A stretch of 64,000 nucleotides of DNA. Source: Paracyclopina nana. Taxonomy: Eukaryota > Arthropoda > Copepoda > Cyclopoida > Cyclopettidae. The notes below the pieces were generated by a model, which was not told the DNA's origin, ran no database searches, and saw only the letters and a list, made by a program, of their open reading frames with translations. This document shows positions 1-12,548 of this stretch, piece by piece. The DNA is taken from contig JAGUCH010000001.1 of assembly GCA_019096065.1 (NCBI GenBank), positions 4,464,001-4,528,000 on the forward strand. Direction: 5' to 3'. Numbering within the stretch: the stretch's first letter is position 1; every line of letters begins with the position of its first letter. Position numbers and translations under genes: made by a program.

Positions 1-1812
1 ATTCTTGGCACGGGAGCTGAATGACAGATTTTTATTTTATTGGCACCCCTTTTTTCGAGGGGTCAGCAAAAAAATTGGTGGTGCTGCTGCTGACCAATCT
101 CAAGAGGAGAAAATCCAATGAAGTGAAGGATCGAGACTCAAGAGGGGGGAGAGATCTATAGTGGCAAAAAAACGTCTTTTCCCCTTAAATTGACCGAGAC
201 AAATTTTCGGTGATAACCAGAACAATCATAAAGACTACGTGGTTGGGCAAGATAAGAAAATCACTGCAAAAAATGAGCTTGTTTACTGAGCCAATTTTGG
301 AGCATGATTACTGCCCCAAGCTTGCTGGCTGCTCAAATTATTACTATCATCTTAGATTAGCTGGCTGGTAAATATAATTCTGAAGAGGAACACACGCAAA
401 AAAGCATTTTGATATATGAGGATTTGAGAGGCAGAAGACATCTTTCAAGTTCAAAGACAGAAAGATTTTTTGCAAACTAAGTTGCGTGATCATTAGTGAT
501 TTATTTGCGAGGCAATAAGTCTCGCTGGAAACTGGATAAAATGGATGTCGATTCGCCTTTTTACGTCTGCTCTGGTATTTGTCCAACTTGTTCTTCCAGA
601 CACATGGCTTTGCAACTCACAAAAGTGGGAATCCATGATTTACTTTTCCCCTGTCCCGCACTGTGAAAATTGTCAATGGCGTCACGTCGCGTCCACGACG
701 GTGGTGTCAACTTTTATGGCGACCAAATCTCCAAAAATGCTTACTGCAACTTGCTTGCTTGCTGGTCAAGGAAAAAAAAGTGGAAGAAACTCGTAAAAGT
801 GTCCAGAATTGTTCCAATTCCATGCTGTGAGAAAAGAAAGACATCTTCCTCCCTCATGAGAAACGCAAAGAAAGTTTTGTAGTACTTTTGTTTTAAGCCA
901 ATAATAATCCCTATATAGCTGAGAGGACAATAGGTGCTTGGCTTTTTTATGCCATATTTTGACCTTATTTGACCTTTTTCCGCACTCGAATTGGCGGTGA
1001 GATCCTTGTGCGGCTAACAATTATCTGGGAAACTTTACAAAAGGGTTTCTTTCCGCTCTATGGAGGAGAATGAGCCTTGACTGACTAATTAGGAGGAGCC
1101 CACTTAAGGTTTTTTCCATTTTCTACCTGATTTTTATGATCATTCTCTCAAGAGAATTGCAAAAAGCATTTTTCAAAAGAAAGAAAACTACAAATTGAAC
1201 ATTTTTTCCGCAAAGCTGACTTTAGAGTAGCTAGGGTTTGAATTGTAAATGCAAATTAAGATGGACAGCGCAAAAAATTGTTGGTTCTTATGTAGATTTG
1301 CACTCTGATGCATGCTTCTGCTACTCAAAATGATGATGCATGTACTACTATTTTCACATTTAAATTGTTATATCACGACTCTTTACAATATTTTGACCAG
1401 AAGGCATCAAGCATGAATGCATTTACCCACCTCATTGTGCACTTTGGAGCTACGTATTTTTAGAAACTGGCAGTCTGGCCCATGGCCACTTTTGATGTTT
1501 CAATTTTCAGCCGAGCAAAAAAAAGACCATGATTTGATGGGTTCATGCAAAAAGAACTCCTATTAGTAGGGCAGCAGATATTCCAGCCTTATAATTATGT
1601 GCTTCAATCATCGTGAATTTTGATCATTACCAAAACATGACATGAGCATCAAGCTTGGTGAATTAGAAAAAACTTGAGCCAAATTGACAAGGCTTTGTGT
1701 TGGAATATATGGTGCCTGTGTGGTCAGAAACCATTGGAATGAGGTCTGACATAATGTAAGGTTTTGTGTCTCTCGTGGCCTGTGGTTTGGAAGCCGGTTG
1801 CCAAAAACCTAA
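1..1812. other. Intergenic, nothing firm
   Basis: Only short open frames that overlap on both strands are visible, with no splice-supported exon, RNA gene or clear repeat. The sequence is AT-rich with many A and T runs. Confidence 0.4.
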
Positions 1813-2198
1813 TAGCTTGTTCTCATAAAACTCAGTAAGGCAGGCGGTAAGCAAAGCAAGGCACTTTGGAAGCTCATAACTCAGTAAGTACTGAGCCGAT
1901 TGGAACCAAATTTGGAGGGATTCATAAGAGCATATTGAAGAATCTACATGCAAAATTTCATCCGGATCGGAGAACTCTAAGGAGGTGGCTGATTTTTCTC
2001 CTTTGCTTAACTGATTTGCCTCACTTTCAGTAAGGCGGCCTTAGCGTCCTCCAATCCGGATGAAAATTGGCATGAAGATTCTTCAATACGTCCTTATGAA
2101 TTCCACCAAATTTGGTTCCAATCGGACGAGTAGATGCTGAGATATAAGCGCGCAAAGTGCCTTGCTTACCTTATAGAAATTTTTATGAGAACAAGCTA
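1813..2198. mobile_element. Hairpin MITE, copy 1 (386 bp)
   Basis: The element begins TAGCTTGTTCTCATAAA and ends with the inverted form TTTATGAGAACAAGCTA. The two halves are inverted copies almost throughout: GGAACCAAATTTGG in the left half matches CCAAATTTGGTTCC in the right, and CATCCGGAT matches ATCCGGATG near the middle. There is no coding potential. The TA at both ends fits a Tc1/mariner-type TA target, but TA could equally be part of the inverted repeat, so the superfamily is an inference. A second copy of the same length lies 329 bp downstream in the same orientation. Confidence 0.85.
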
Positions 2199-2527
2199 AT
2201 AACAGCTTTCAATAATCAGCCTTTTCCTGCTATATGGCATGCCCGAATCACATTACCACATTTTACTGAGATTGATCGTATCTTTAATACATTCAGGAAA
2301 AAAGTGAAATAAAATGCCCCTATCTGATGGGAGGTGTCGCATTTTTCACTCGAAATCTGCTTTAACGTGCTACCGGAGAAAAACTTATCAATTCTGTTCT
2401 TCTCAAATCATGGCGGTTTTTTTCAAAATCACCGACTAAAACCAGAATAGCGATTGATAATTGTGAATCCATTTCCACGTAAATTGGCAGGTTGATGATG
2501 ATCTCCTCAACTTTTTTTTACTGCTAT

Positions 2528-2913
2528 TAGCTTGTTCTCATAAAATTCAGTAAGGCAGGCGGTAAGCAAAGCAAGGCACTTTGGAAGCTCATAACTCAGT
2601 AAGTATTGAGTCGATTGGAACCAAATTTAGAGGGATTCATAAGAGCGTATTGAAGAATCTTCATGCCAATTTTCATCCGGATCGGAGGTCTCTAAGGAGG
2701 TGGCTGATTTTTCTCCTTTGCTTAACTGATTTGTCTCACTTTCAGTAAGGCGGCCTTAGCGTCCTCCAATCCGGATGAAAATTGGCATGAAGATTCTTCA
2801 ATACGTCCTTATGAACTCCTCCAAATTTGGTTCCAATCGGACGAGTAGATGCTGAGATATATGCGCGCAAAGTGCCTTGCTTACCTTACATAAATGTTTA
2901 TGAGAACAAGCTA
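2528..2913. mobile_element. Hairpin MITE, copy 2 (386 bp)
   Basis: This is the same element as at 1813-2198, of equal length and orientation, differing by scattered substitutions (for example the base after the left terminal repeat and in TAAGTATTGAG). It carries the same inverted ends and folds into one long hairpin. Having two copies defines the family boundaries well. Confidence 0.85.
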
Positions 2914-5900
2914 ATATAGTACTTTTCGTTGAAGTCTTAATCACCGCGTGGCTGAATGGAGGTGAGTGTCACTGAATATCCGGTGCTGAATCTTTAGTCA
3001 CGCAAACTGAAAAGCTGTTTTAGCTCTCTTAGCTAAGTGGCCTGAGAAAAAAGGTCTTTTCAAAAGTGACACTTGAAAAGCCAGCGCGCTGTTATATTGT
3101 CGAAAATAAAAGGCGAAATTGCAATGGCCTGCACTGAAGATTATTCAGTTTCAAAGAGGAATTTTGAAATAAAAGCGAGTTTCGCTGAGTCGTCATCCAT
3201 TTAAAGGTGGCAAAAGCCCCAAATTGGTCCATTTTTCAAATTCATGCTCAGCGTTTTTTCTCACTTTTTTGAGGAAGGTCAAGGTAGCTACGGCCGAGTT
3301 GAAAATTCCAGCTGCTTGGGTGACTTTAATAGGACGCAATAAATAAAATTCAGCATATTTTAGCCATAAACACGCAAGACTCAAATATCTCTTCTTAGTT
3401 TGAAGCCGTCGCTATACCTGATTCTAAGATTCTCCATCGTTTCTGAGCAACATTAATCAGAGATAACAAGAAATCATGGATAATTGGGCATGTAAATCAC
3501 GTCCGACGACGAGAGAAACTTTGGCTGCAGATTGAGGAAGCATGACGACATTGCCTCTTGGCTCAAATAATCTTTTAACCAGGACATCATTTATCACCGG
3601 TGGAAGTTAGGCCTCATGGTACTAGTTAGGGGGTCGCAAAAGGGGTTTTCAGGACCATAATTGCATGATTATGACATCCTTAGCAAAAAACCTTCCTCAG
3701 ACAAGTTGATGACTGGAATTTTCTTGGGCTCCAGCTCGCATGTCAGATTTAGAATAATAATGCCAGAAAAAAGGTCAGACCACATGTGGGGAGATGAAAT
3801 TAATTTCATAACAATCAATTTGGCTACATTTCATGCGCCCCACATAGATCATCATCCCACATAAGAAGGAAACTGTGAGAATAAAAAGAGCTGGATTTTT
3901 CTTGGGGAGCCTGAAACAGTTGTCATTGATGCTCTGTGTCAAGCTCAAATTGACACGTTGTGACTGCTTTAGATCCATCATTGCTGCTTGGGTGGGTTTC
4001 GGTGGAGAAAAATTCCTTCAGTCAATCAGAGGCTCATTTTTTGCTCCTTTGCTTGGTGGTCGTTAAATTGCCAAAATCTGAGAGGAAGAGCTAGTAGGCA
4101 AATAAGCAGTTAGGCTCTTTGTTCTCTAATTCCCAGTAGTTTACTCTGTTCACCATTAGAGTCAAAGGGTCCAAAAGATGAGCAAATAAAAGCCAGCATT
4201 TTTGGAATTCCATCACACAGCCAAAAATAAAGACGTCAAAGGCAGCAGATAACAATCACCCGCCTATATTGTAGTCCAGTAAAACTGGTAGAATTTCTTG
4301 ACCTTCTACTACTTGTGGTGGTCTCGAAAGCATTTTTCTCCTCAGGTATTCTGTCAATAAGAGAGGCGCCAATGAAAAGTGCCACCCAAGTTGGCCAAAA
4401 ACTTTAGAGAAATGAAGAGCTTTGTTGTTCAATGGTCTTCTTTCATGCATAATTGGCTTTATCCAAATACATGAAGACGAAGTGGGCTATAAAGATAAGC
4501 AAGTCGGACCTGGGGTAACAAATGCTGCCCCCGACAGAGTCGGACTTTTTTCCACTATCTTTTTCTGCAACGAGATCCCTATCTTCCCACGTATTGTTCG
4601 AATTATCCTAAGTGTCCGGAGCAAAAAATCTTCATCACAATTAGTGGGCTATTAAATGCCTTAAATAGGATGTGGCTTTTAGCAGCTCGCGAGATGATAC
4701 CTTAGCTTAGTACCTTTTACTTTTATGGCCATGAGAGCAGAAGAAAATTAATCTTATGGCTTTTTTAGGCGAAAAGTTTCAAAAAGAAGCACTGAAAGAA
4801 CTCGAACTTTCAAGCAGTGGCTTTTTAAAATCATTGAAAACTGGGAATTTATGTGTCAACTGGGTGAGTTGTGATGTACCAAAGGTTGGAGGCTAATAGC
4901 TCAGATTGGCCAAGATTATGCTAGCTAGCACAGGAAAATGACCACACCCTGTCTGAGTTGTGTCTGCAAGCCAAGCGCAGTTTCTCAAAATTATGGCTAA
5001 TTTTAAAGGCCATTTTCTGGCCATCAATGCTCAGCTGTTTGTCTAGCTGCCTGGTAGTCCTTTTTAAATGTGGCAACTAGCCAGCAGTGGTAAGTTATGC
5101 TACAACCAAAGAAGATAAAATGCTTGATTCGATTAAAGAAGCCAGGGGCTATTCTTATCTTATCTAACCTAAGCTAACTTTAAATGTTGACCTGAAATGT
5201 TTTATCTATGGGCGATTTAGGAATTTAGCTCCCTTCACCAAGCACATGGAGGAAAGCTGATAAAAAGCGGAACATCATGTGCCCTCCAAAGTTGATGTCA
5301 TGATGTTACTTGTGATCTTCTCCTCATTTCTCATGCTAAAGAATTTCTCAAGAAGATTTCCCCACGAGCCACGAATGGTATATAGGAGACAAATTTCCAC
5401 CTCACCTGTCAAGTCACAGCTCTCATTTGCATTAGGATCTTGTCATGTGTCTCGGGGCGTGTCACAACTTGGCTTAAGACATTTATTTACCCTCAACAGC
5501 TCCGCCCTTTGGATGGTTCCCTTGTAGCAAGACCATTTTCTCACCTGGAATTGATATCCCTGAATTGCCAGCTCCATAAAGTATTGAGCGCTGTGATTTT
5601 GGGTAAATTGGCAATTGACTTATTGGCAGCCCCCTACCAACCAAGCCTGTTTTGAGATATCCGAGTCAAAAATCTATAAATCTGGAGCAAATTCAACGGA
5701 ATTGGAGTCCCTACCGAGTTTTGTATTATTGGAGCAGCATGACGGGCCAAAATTAAGAATTGTGTATCTCGTATTTATTATTGACATTTTATTAATGCAG
5801 TTCACCGAGAAACTTTATGATGAGTCTCCTATTTTTGTCCAGTCACGAAATCGAGTATCAATTATGAGCTGATTGCGATTGGTTCCAAGCTTCAATTTTT

Positions 5901-8900
5901 GCGTGGGCTTTGATGACGCAGCGAAATTCCTCTCCCTTCCATTGTTAATTGTGTCATTTTGAGTGGATCGTGTTATGCAGTTGAGTATAGCCCTTCAAAC
6001 CACATGTTTCAAGCTACTTCAAATCAATTCTACTCGAGCTGAATTTGAAGGGAAAACGCGTATTTATAATGGAACAATATGATCTCTTGAATATTTTGCG
6101 AGGCCTCGAGTCAAGATTATGATATCTAATTTCTGGTTTGGTTGGCAGTAACGTTCCACGGGCTGCCATTAGTGTCAGAGTAATCAGGTTCTAAATGAAA
6201 TTTCATCTGCTGCTGGTGAGACAGACCACATATGGGCTACATCATCTATCTCTGCAATGCTCCGGCCTAAGACACCTGGATATGGAGGTCGCAGGAGAGC
6301 GAACGTTTGCAAAAAATCTTCATGGGAAACAACAAAGCCCATTTTGGCACACCTGGCATCACCCAAGACTTGGGTGATGCGTCGTGAGCAGAGGTTTTCC
6401 AACTTACTATAGCTAGCTGAGATACACTTGACATGGGAGCTAGCTTTATTTTTTCCAAAGAAAGCGAAAGGCAATGTGCTGGTTTATTTAGTCAAGGGCT
6501 TGACTTGGGAAATCTCCTGACAGCTACAAAGCTAAGAAAGTTTAATTTACGATTTCCAACTCAGACATATGGAATCAAAACAAGATTAAGAGGTAGTAAA
6601 ATCTTTGGGCACCTCCCAAGAACTGTAGTAAAAAATGCAACCACAGGCTCTCGACACACAGGACATACATACAATACAATCATGCATACAATTGCACGGA
6701 TCGTTAATTTTGGGAGGACCCAAATCAAGTCATGACGCGAAGTACATATACTACTCTGGGCCTATAGGAGGTTTTCAAGGGAAATGATAATTCATCAGGC
6801 TTATGGTCCACTGTGCATAAGAAATCCTGCTAGCTTTGCATCTGAAGTAGAAAGGTGAATATGATATTTGGTGGCTACCATCTTTCCCACATGGTTGCGA
6901 CCCATCCCTGCATAGAAAATGAGAAATTAATGCATTAGGAGGAATTTGAAGTGAGGCCACCCTAGCATAAACAAGCCCTACAAAAACGAACTACACATCC
7001 ATGCAGAAGCAGCAGTGAACTTTTTCTCTCTCTGTGCCTGTCAGAAATACCAAGTTTTTACTAGCTACACACAGCAGTCATATAATGGATTCTCGGGGAT
7101 GAAAAAGGATAATTTTGTTGTCTTTGTCCCAGTTTCTACAGAGGCTTCCACATAACCACAATGGGGCTGCCATCATTGGAAAATACTTGGCTCTACTTTG
7201 TCATCATCTTTTTGCCCATTGCCAACTTTGGCTTTTTGCAATGGGTGCAAAATGAAAAATCGGGTCTTTTGACGAAATCAAGCCTTTGTGTGCCTGCGCA
7301 GAGATGAGTCCTAGAGGGGCTTTTTTGCGGCATTATGAAGACATTATTGTCCTCCTCGGTGAAACGAACGCGCAAACACACGCGATTTCTGAACTGTCAT
7401 CCATCATTATAAAGAAAACTACTGGCACAGTAGGAGGCTAGGAACAAAAAGAACCATCGTATTAGTAAGCATCACCACAATGTGGCGAAGGGAAGATTCT
7501 CCAAATGGAATTCAATAAGAATATAGTATATCCGGCTGGAAAATGGACGCCAACAGTGATTCGTTTTTTGCTCCCATTATTCATGCTTAGCTTGTTGTAA
7601 AGCAATGTATGTAAATGCTGATCACAATCAAATGTTTGAAAATGAGGGTGACATGATTCAAGAATGCACCAAAGCAGGCATTAATAATAATAACCAAGCA
7701 AATCAAGTTCCAGGGCTTATGCTTATCAAGATCCTAATTATTTATTTGAGGCCTAACTATCAAAGTTTTTGTGGTACAATCAATTTTATCCATCAGCCCA
7801 AAGGAGTTGCAAGTCTGGCTGAAAATGTTTCTTATGCGGCAGCCAAGTAGTACATGCGCAATTTTATCTGTATAATTTCATACATTGTTGTGGGCTAATC
7901 TGTCATAAGCAGTGTGACATGTGCTCTGGCTTTTTTAATTGTCCCATGATGCTTTGTTCGAGCTATAGCAGCTATTTAGGTCAGCCATTTTTTTCTCAGT
8001 CATCATTTTTCTTAGAGCAGGAATGGAAAGAGGAGCGCACATATATAGCAATGAAAAAATATACATATCTTGGAATTCCTTTCCTATCGAAAATGTACCA
8101 TTAAAGAAATGTGGTAGCGTCTTTAAAAACGAGCTTAAGTCATAGAAACTATCACCTGTTGTTGTTGTGCAATTTTCTACAGGTAGTGTCATTTTTCAAG
8201 GTATTAGCCAAGCCAAATCCTGATATCATCTAACGAGAGGGTTGAGTTATGTCACTTCTAGAATTTCAACTTTAACCAAAAGTTGCACTGTGAGGCCTCT
8301 AGAGATTCATTTAAAGAATTGCCTCTCACTTGTGCTCACAGTGATGTATGCACCTGATGTGAAACATTCTACGATTGGTGACAAGCATGCTACACCCTTT
8401 AAATGACATATGATACACCCCAGTGTGTGTGGTTGCAAATGTTGGAATTTGCCACGCGCCCCTATAAATTGATGTATTCTATATAAATAAAAAAATAACA
8501 CGTTACAAATATGGTCATGACTTCAGGTTTGACCATTGATTGTCCTTACCTACCTACAAAAAACTAGCTGCACTAGGTATGAAAGCACACTCACTTACTA
8601 ACCTTAAGACGCTGCACACACCTTGATTATAGAATCTTAATAGAAGAGCATGTGGCACACGACTCAAGGAGCAAAGTAAATACTAAAGTTTAACGTTACA
8701 CTAGATAAGATACATTTTTATGCGTATCGAGCCTTTCTTGGTTTATCTTATCTTCTGAGCCATCACAAAATAAGCATAATTTTGCCATTGCGCCAATGCC
8801 AACAGTTCAGCTCTCCAAAATGTTTGCCTTTTACTAATGGTACTCAATAAAAAAGCTGAAACCTCTAAGACAAATAGGTTACAGGACAGGCCAAACTTTA

Positions 8901-10735
8901 TAATGAGGCGAACATGGTTTGTTAGTGCATGTAAAATGCAAATGAGTGCAATTTTTCTTAAGACTCATTTCACGCGGGAGACAAGCTAGGCAAGGTCCAA
9001 CCTCCTAGCACTGTTTTCATCATCTCCCAATTATAAATGGCTTGTTCCCAAAGAATGACATTGCAAATATTTGCAACTATTTAAATGAGAACAATAGCAA
9101 GCACTGAAAGGCCTCCATTACAGTTAAAAGGCAGCTTTTGCCAATGAGAACTTTTTTCACTCAGCTTCCCACAAAGCAAAGGAGGTTATTTGTGAAAAAG
9201 CTCCCCACATTTTGGCCCTGAATGGAAAAAACTCAAAGTGCTGGCTGACATGGTCAAACTTTTTCAATCGGGATTAAGATCAATGTCAAAAGCAATCGCA
9301 ACAGAACAATCCTGATGCGAACTGAACTCTGACCTTGAGCTAAAATAGTTAAAAGTTGGCATATTTCGTGCTTGGACTATGCAGTAGACTGGGGAATGAC
9401 TTTGGAATTTGAGGGATTTTTTGCTGCTGGTCTGGTTGGACGATGTCATTGCTTGCCAGGTTGAATATTCAGCTCACGACAACGTGCGACACCTTCAAAG
9501 AAAGAGGTTCTGGTCACAATAGGACCAGGGAGGCGCGACATTAATCAGGAGTCCCATTCTTCATCGCTACCAAGTCAAAAACATAATGGGCAAAGAGAGC
9601 TACCATAGCTTTGCGTCGTCGTTGAAGATTCAAAGCAAACTGAATGCACACTGGGCAACCAACAAAATAAATTTCATGAAAATAGAGCCGGCTTAATAGA
9701 CATAGCAGCGCCAGAAGTATTATCATACTTACATAACTGTATTTTTCCTTGTTTGTGGAACATAGTGGTATTCAGCTTTGCTTTTGCAGCAATGCATTGG
9801 TAGTTTGTAAAGCTGACCTAAATTGAACTGATATTCAAACCCGAGCTTTTTTGCTAGCGATCTCATGTGTCATGCTTGAACCAGCAATCTTAATCAAGAC
9901 ATTGAGCCTTGTCCTCTAATGCATTATTCTGAGTGTAATTTCACCTGTGCCTTCTTAGCCACACACCTAATAAATTTCAATTACTCTTGAGCCAGAAATT
10001 GCATATATATCTAGATTAGAATGGCCACCCAAGTGTTGCAGATAGTTCTTTTTCCTCTGCTACTCCACTGCAATAGTGTCTGGTTTTTGAACACACAAAA
10101 GAGCAGGAGCAAGCTTTTGGTTAGTCCGTAAAATGGGAAATTCCTTTCATGAGCGGCACTAATTCAATGTAAAAGACCCAGTTGGCTATCAAAACATTTT
10201 CCATCCCCCATTTGAGCAATGATTTACGTCAGCTCAGTACTTGGTTGGACATTGTTGTTCAGTAATGGATATGAAACAGCCTTTTATGTTTTTCTCCGCG
10301 CACACAGCACAGCAGAATTGCCATTAGAGATGGCGAGGCTTTTCTCGTGAAATTGTCAAAAACTCTAAGCTAGCTCTGACCACAATGAGGACATGTGGTT
10401 ACCATTTGGACCTCAATGAGCTTTTGGGTGAAACCTTATGGGCATTTCTATGACTGATGACAATCTCTTCAAAAGTTTTTCCAACAAATGCACCGAAATA
10501 AAAAAATGTATACGTGTAATATCTGCTACGATAAATATTAATTATTTATGACAGTATATGGGATCGGACGCATAAAAATTGCTATTTGATGAGATTGTTC
10601 AGACATGCGGGCTAGTCATATTTTTTGCCCAATTTCCATACTTTCCACACAATACCATCATGATGGTGAATCGTTTTTGTGGAAGCTATGCACCTGCACA
10701 CGTACTCAACGTTAACCTCTAACACACACATAATA
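2914..10735. other. Long stretch without a supported gene
   Basis: Nearly 8 kb in which only short, mutually overlapping open frames occur, none longer than about 100 codons. No RNA gene, long inverted repeat or convincing exon was seen. It is best read as intergenic or intronic DNA. Confidence 0.4.
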
Positions 10736-10885
10736 TAGGATTATACACCTCTAGGCTGGAGGATAACACGAATTATTTTTTAGTGTCAAGTGACAGATCA
10801 CGAGTGAGCGGAGCGAACGAGTGATTGTTACGAGACACTAAAAAATAATGAGTGTTATCCGACAGCCTAGAGATGTATAATCCTA
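10736..10885. repeat. 150-bp hairpin, MITE-like
   Basis: The left arm starts TAGGATTATACA and continues through CTCTAGGCTG, GGATAACAC and ATTATTTTTTAGTGTC. The right arm carries the inverted forms in order and ends TGTATAATCCTA. The centre holds a smaller inverted pair, ATCAC and GTGAT. No target duplication was identified. Confidence 0.75.
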
Positions 10886-11460
10886 TTACTATTAGCTACC
10901 CCAACATTTCAAGCAATGCCTGAAAGTCAATTAAGAAGTGCTTTTCTTGCTCATTTTTTTTGCAAGATATGCCCTAAATTTTGGGGTTCGCTTTATTGCA
11001 GACATCTCATCAAAGTTGACCCAGCGGTCTAGCTTGCACCGGCCGCACTAGCTAGTGGCCGCTGCACACAGCGAGCATGAGCTCATCAAAGCTGACCCAG
11101 CAGTCTAGCCTTCACCATGCACCTGTTGCCGTTGCGTCTTGCAACCATGCCGCGCCGGCCCGTTTGGCCATGTTTTTTAACTGCTTGCTCCTAAGCAATT
11201 TTCATAATCAAATTGATGGCTCAGAGGTAGGGCATCGGCGCGCTACCCGGGTGACTGCGGTTCGATTCTTACTGCCTCCACCTTCCTTTTTTCTATGATA
11301 TTTAAATAAGATAGATGGCGCGCCAATAAATTGAGATATAATAATCATTATCCACTTGTAGATGGATAATGCTCATTATCCTCCTGCGAATTAAAGAGGA
11401 TCATGGAAATTACAAGGTCGGAGCTTATGTACTGCTCAGCCGTCTCAGCTAATAGTAATA
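10884..11460. mobile_element. Possible element with 14-bp inverted ends
   Basis: A perfect inverted pair, TATTACTATTAGCT at the left and AGCTAATAGTAATA at the right, bounds 577 bp. The left end overlaps the tip of the 150-bp hairpin, so hairpin and element may be parts of one composite insertion. The interior contains a near-duplicated segment (TCATCAAAGTTGACCCAGC and TCATCAAAGCTGACCCAGC, about 80 bp apart), locally GC-rich sequence and the tRNA-like block listed separately. No target duplication was found. Confidence 0.45.
11214..11292 (+). repeat. tRNA-derived SINE-like pol III unit
   Basis: TGGCTCAGAGG at 11217-11227 matches a pol III A box and GGTTCGATTCT at 11259-11269 a B box, with tRNA-like spacing of 31 nt between them. 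The body ends in GCCTCCA, resembling a tRNA-Ala acceptor end, and is followed by a T6 run at 11287-11292 that could terminate pol III. The 5' acceptor strand and the T and anticodon stems do not pair properly, so this is not a functional tRNA. A SINE head or tRNA pseudogene is the best reading. Confidence 0.5.
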
Positions 11461-12403
11461 ATAAATAAATCTCGGTAGCAAATTATAGTGGCAAAACTTA
11501 GTGTAGCACTTCAGCTCATTCGGCTTTTGACATTTTCCCCGAAAATCAGTAGAGTTCATCAATTGATTTAGCTCAGAGCTATCGGATTCTATTCATCGAA
11601 GCTTTTAAAATGATGGCAGTTATCTGCCCTTCGAGCATCTGCCATTCCAATGATTACATAATGCACAGCCTTTTCATGATCTCTATCTTACATTTCAGAG
11701 AGAGAGAGCATTCCTCTTGGCCAGAAAGTGACACAACAATAGCTTGTTCTGTCCTGGCATGAGTGGTACGTAGCACTGGTTCCCCATCATACATAAAAGC
11801 TATATCAGAATGATCTGAATTCTGAGCTTTGCATGATTTATCTCGGAGCCGCACTCAACTCTTCTCTAATGTACTATTTGAAACTCTGGAGCAAATGAGT
11901 AAAGTTGGGCATAAAAGTCAGTGAAGCTACTACTTAGATATGGCACAAAAAGTAAGAAAAATGGCCGCGATGAAAGGAACATCCAGGGCCTGTTCATTTG
12001 GATAAAAAAGGGGGCTGTAGATGCATTTTTCCTTCTTCTACACTTCCGCTTTCATTCGATCGAATAAAAGAGCCTGTGTTTTATACGCTGAAAACTGCCA
12101 ATTTTTCATCTGGAACGAGGCTTTGCGTTGCTGCTGCGCTGTAAATTGACCATATCTTCTTCCTTGGCCTTTTCCCAGAAGCTGCTTTGAAAGCGCAATA
12201 TTCTGCAAAGCATGGACCAACACATGTTTTTAAGGCCCTTTCCCTCAAACTTTCCTTTGTGCAATTGTGAGTCATGGTCAAGAAAACAAAGGCTCCACAG
12301 TAGAAGTGCACAAAGAGAATAAATATCAAAGGATTCAAGAATGAAAGCAACTCCTCAAACTTTTGTAACGTATGTTACATCTCTAAAGGGAATACCTGAA
12401 AAT
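11461..12403. other. Intergenic, nothing firm
   Basis: No supported gene or repeat. Short open frames on both strands only. Confidence 0.35.
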
Positions 12404-12548
12404 GGCTCATTATCTTCCGCGTCTTTGATCGTAGCATAGTTGCGGTTGTTATCGGTTCTTATTTACTGACGAGGTTGCGATGTCAGTAAATAAGAAGCGA
12501 TAACAACCGTAACCAAGTCACGATCAAAGACGCGGAAGATAATGAGCC
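12404..12548. repeat. 145-bp near-perfect hairpin, MITE-like
   Basis: The left arm reads GGCTCATTATCTTCCGCG, CTTTGATCG, CGGTTGTTATCG, then TTCTTATTTACTGAC. The right arm repeats these inverted and in reverse order, closing with AATGAGCC. Only one short internal bulge (about 11 nt per side) and a loop of about 11 nt interrupt the stem. There is no coding potential and no clear target duplication. Confidence 0.8.
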
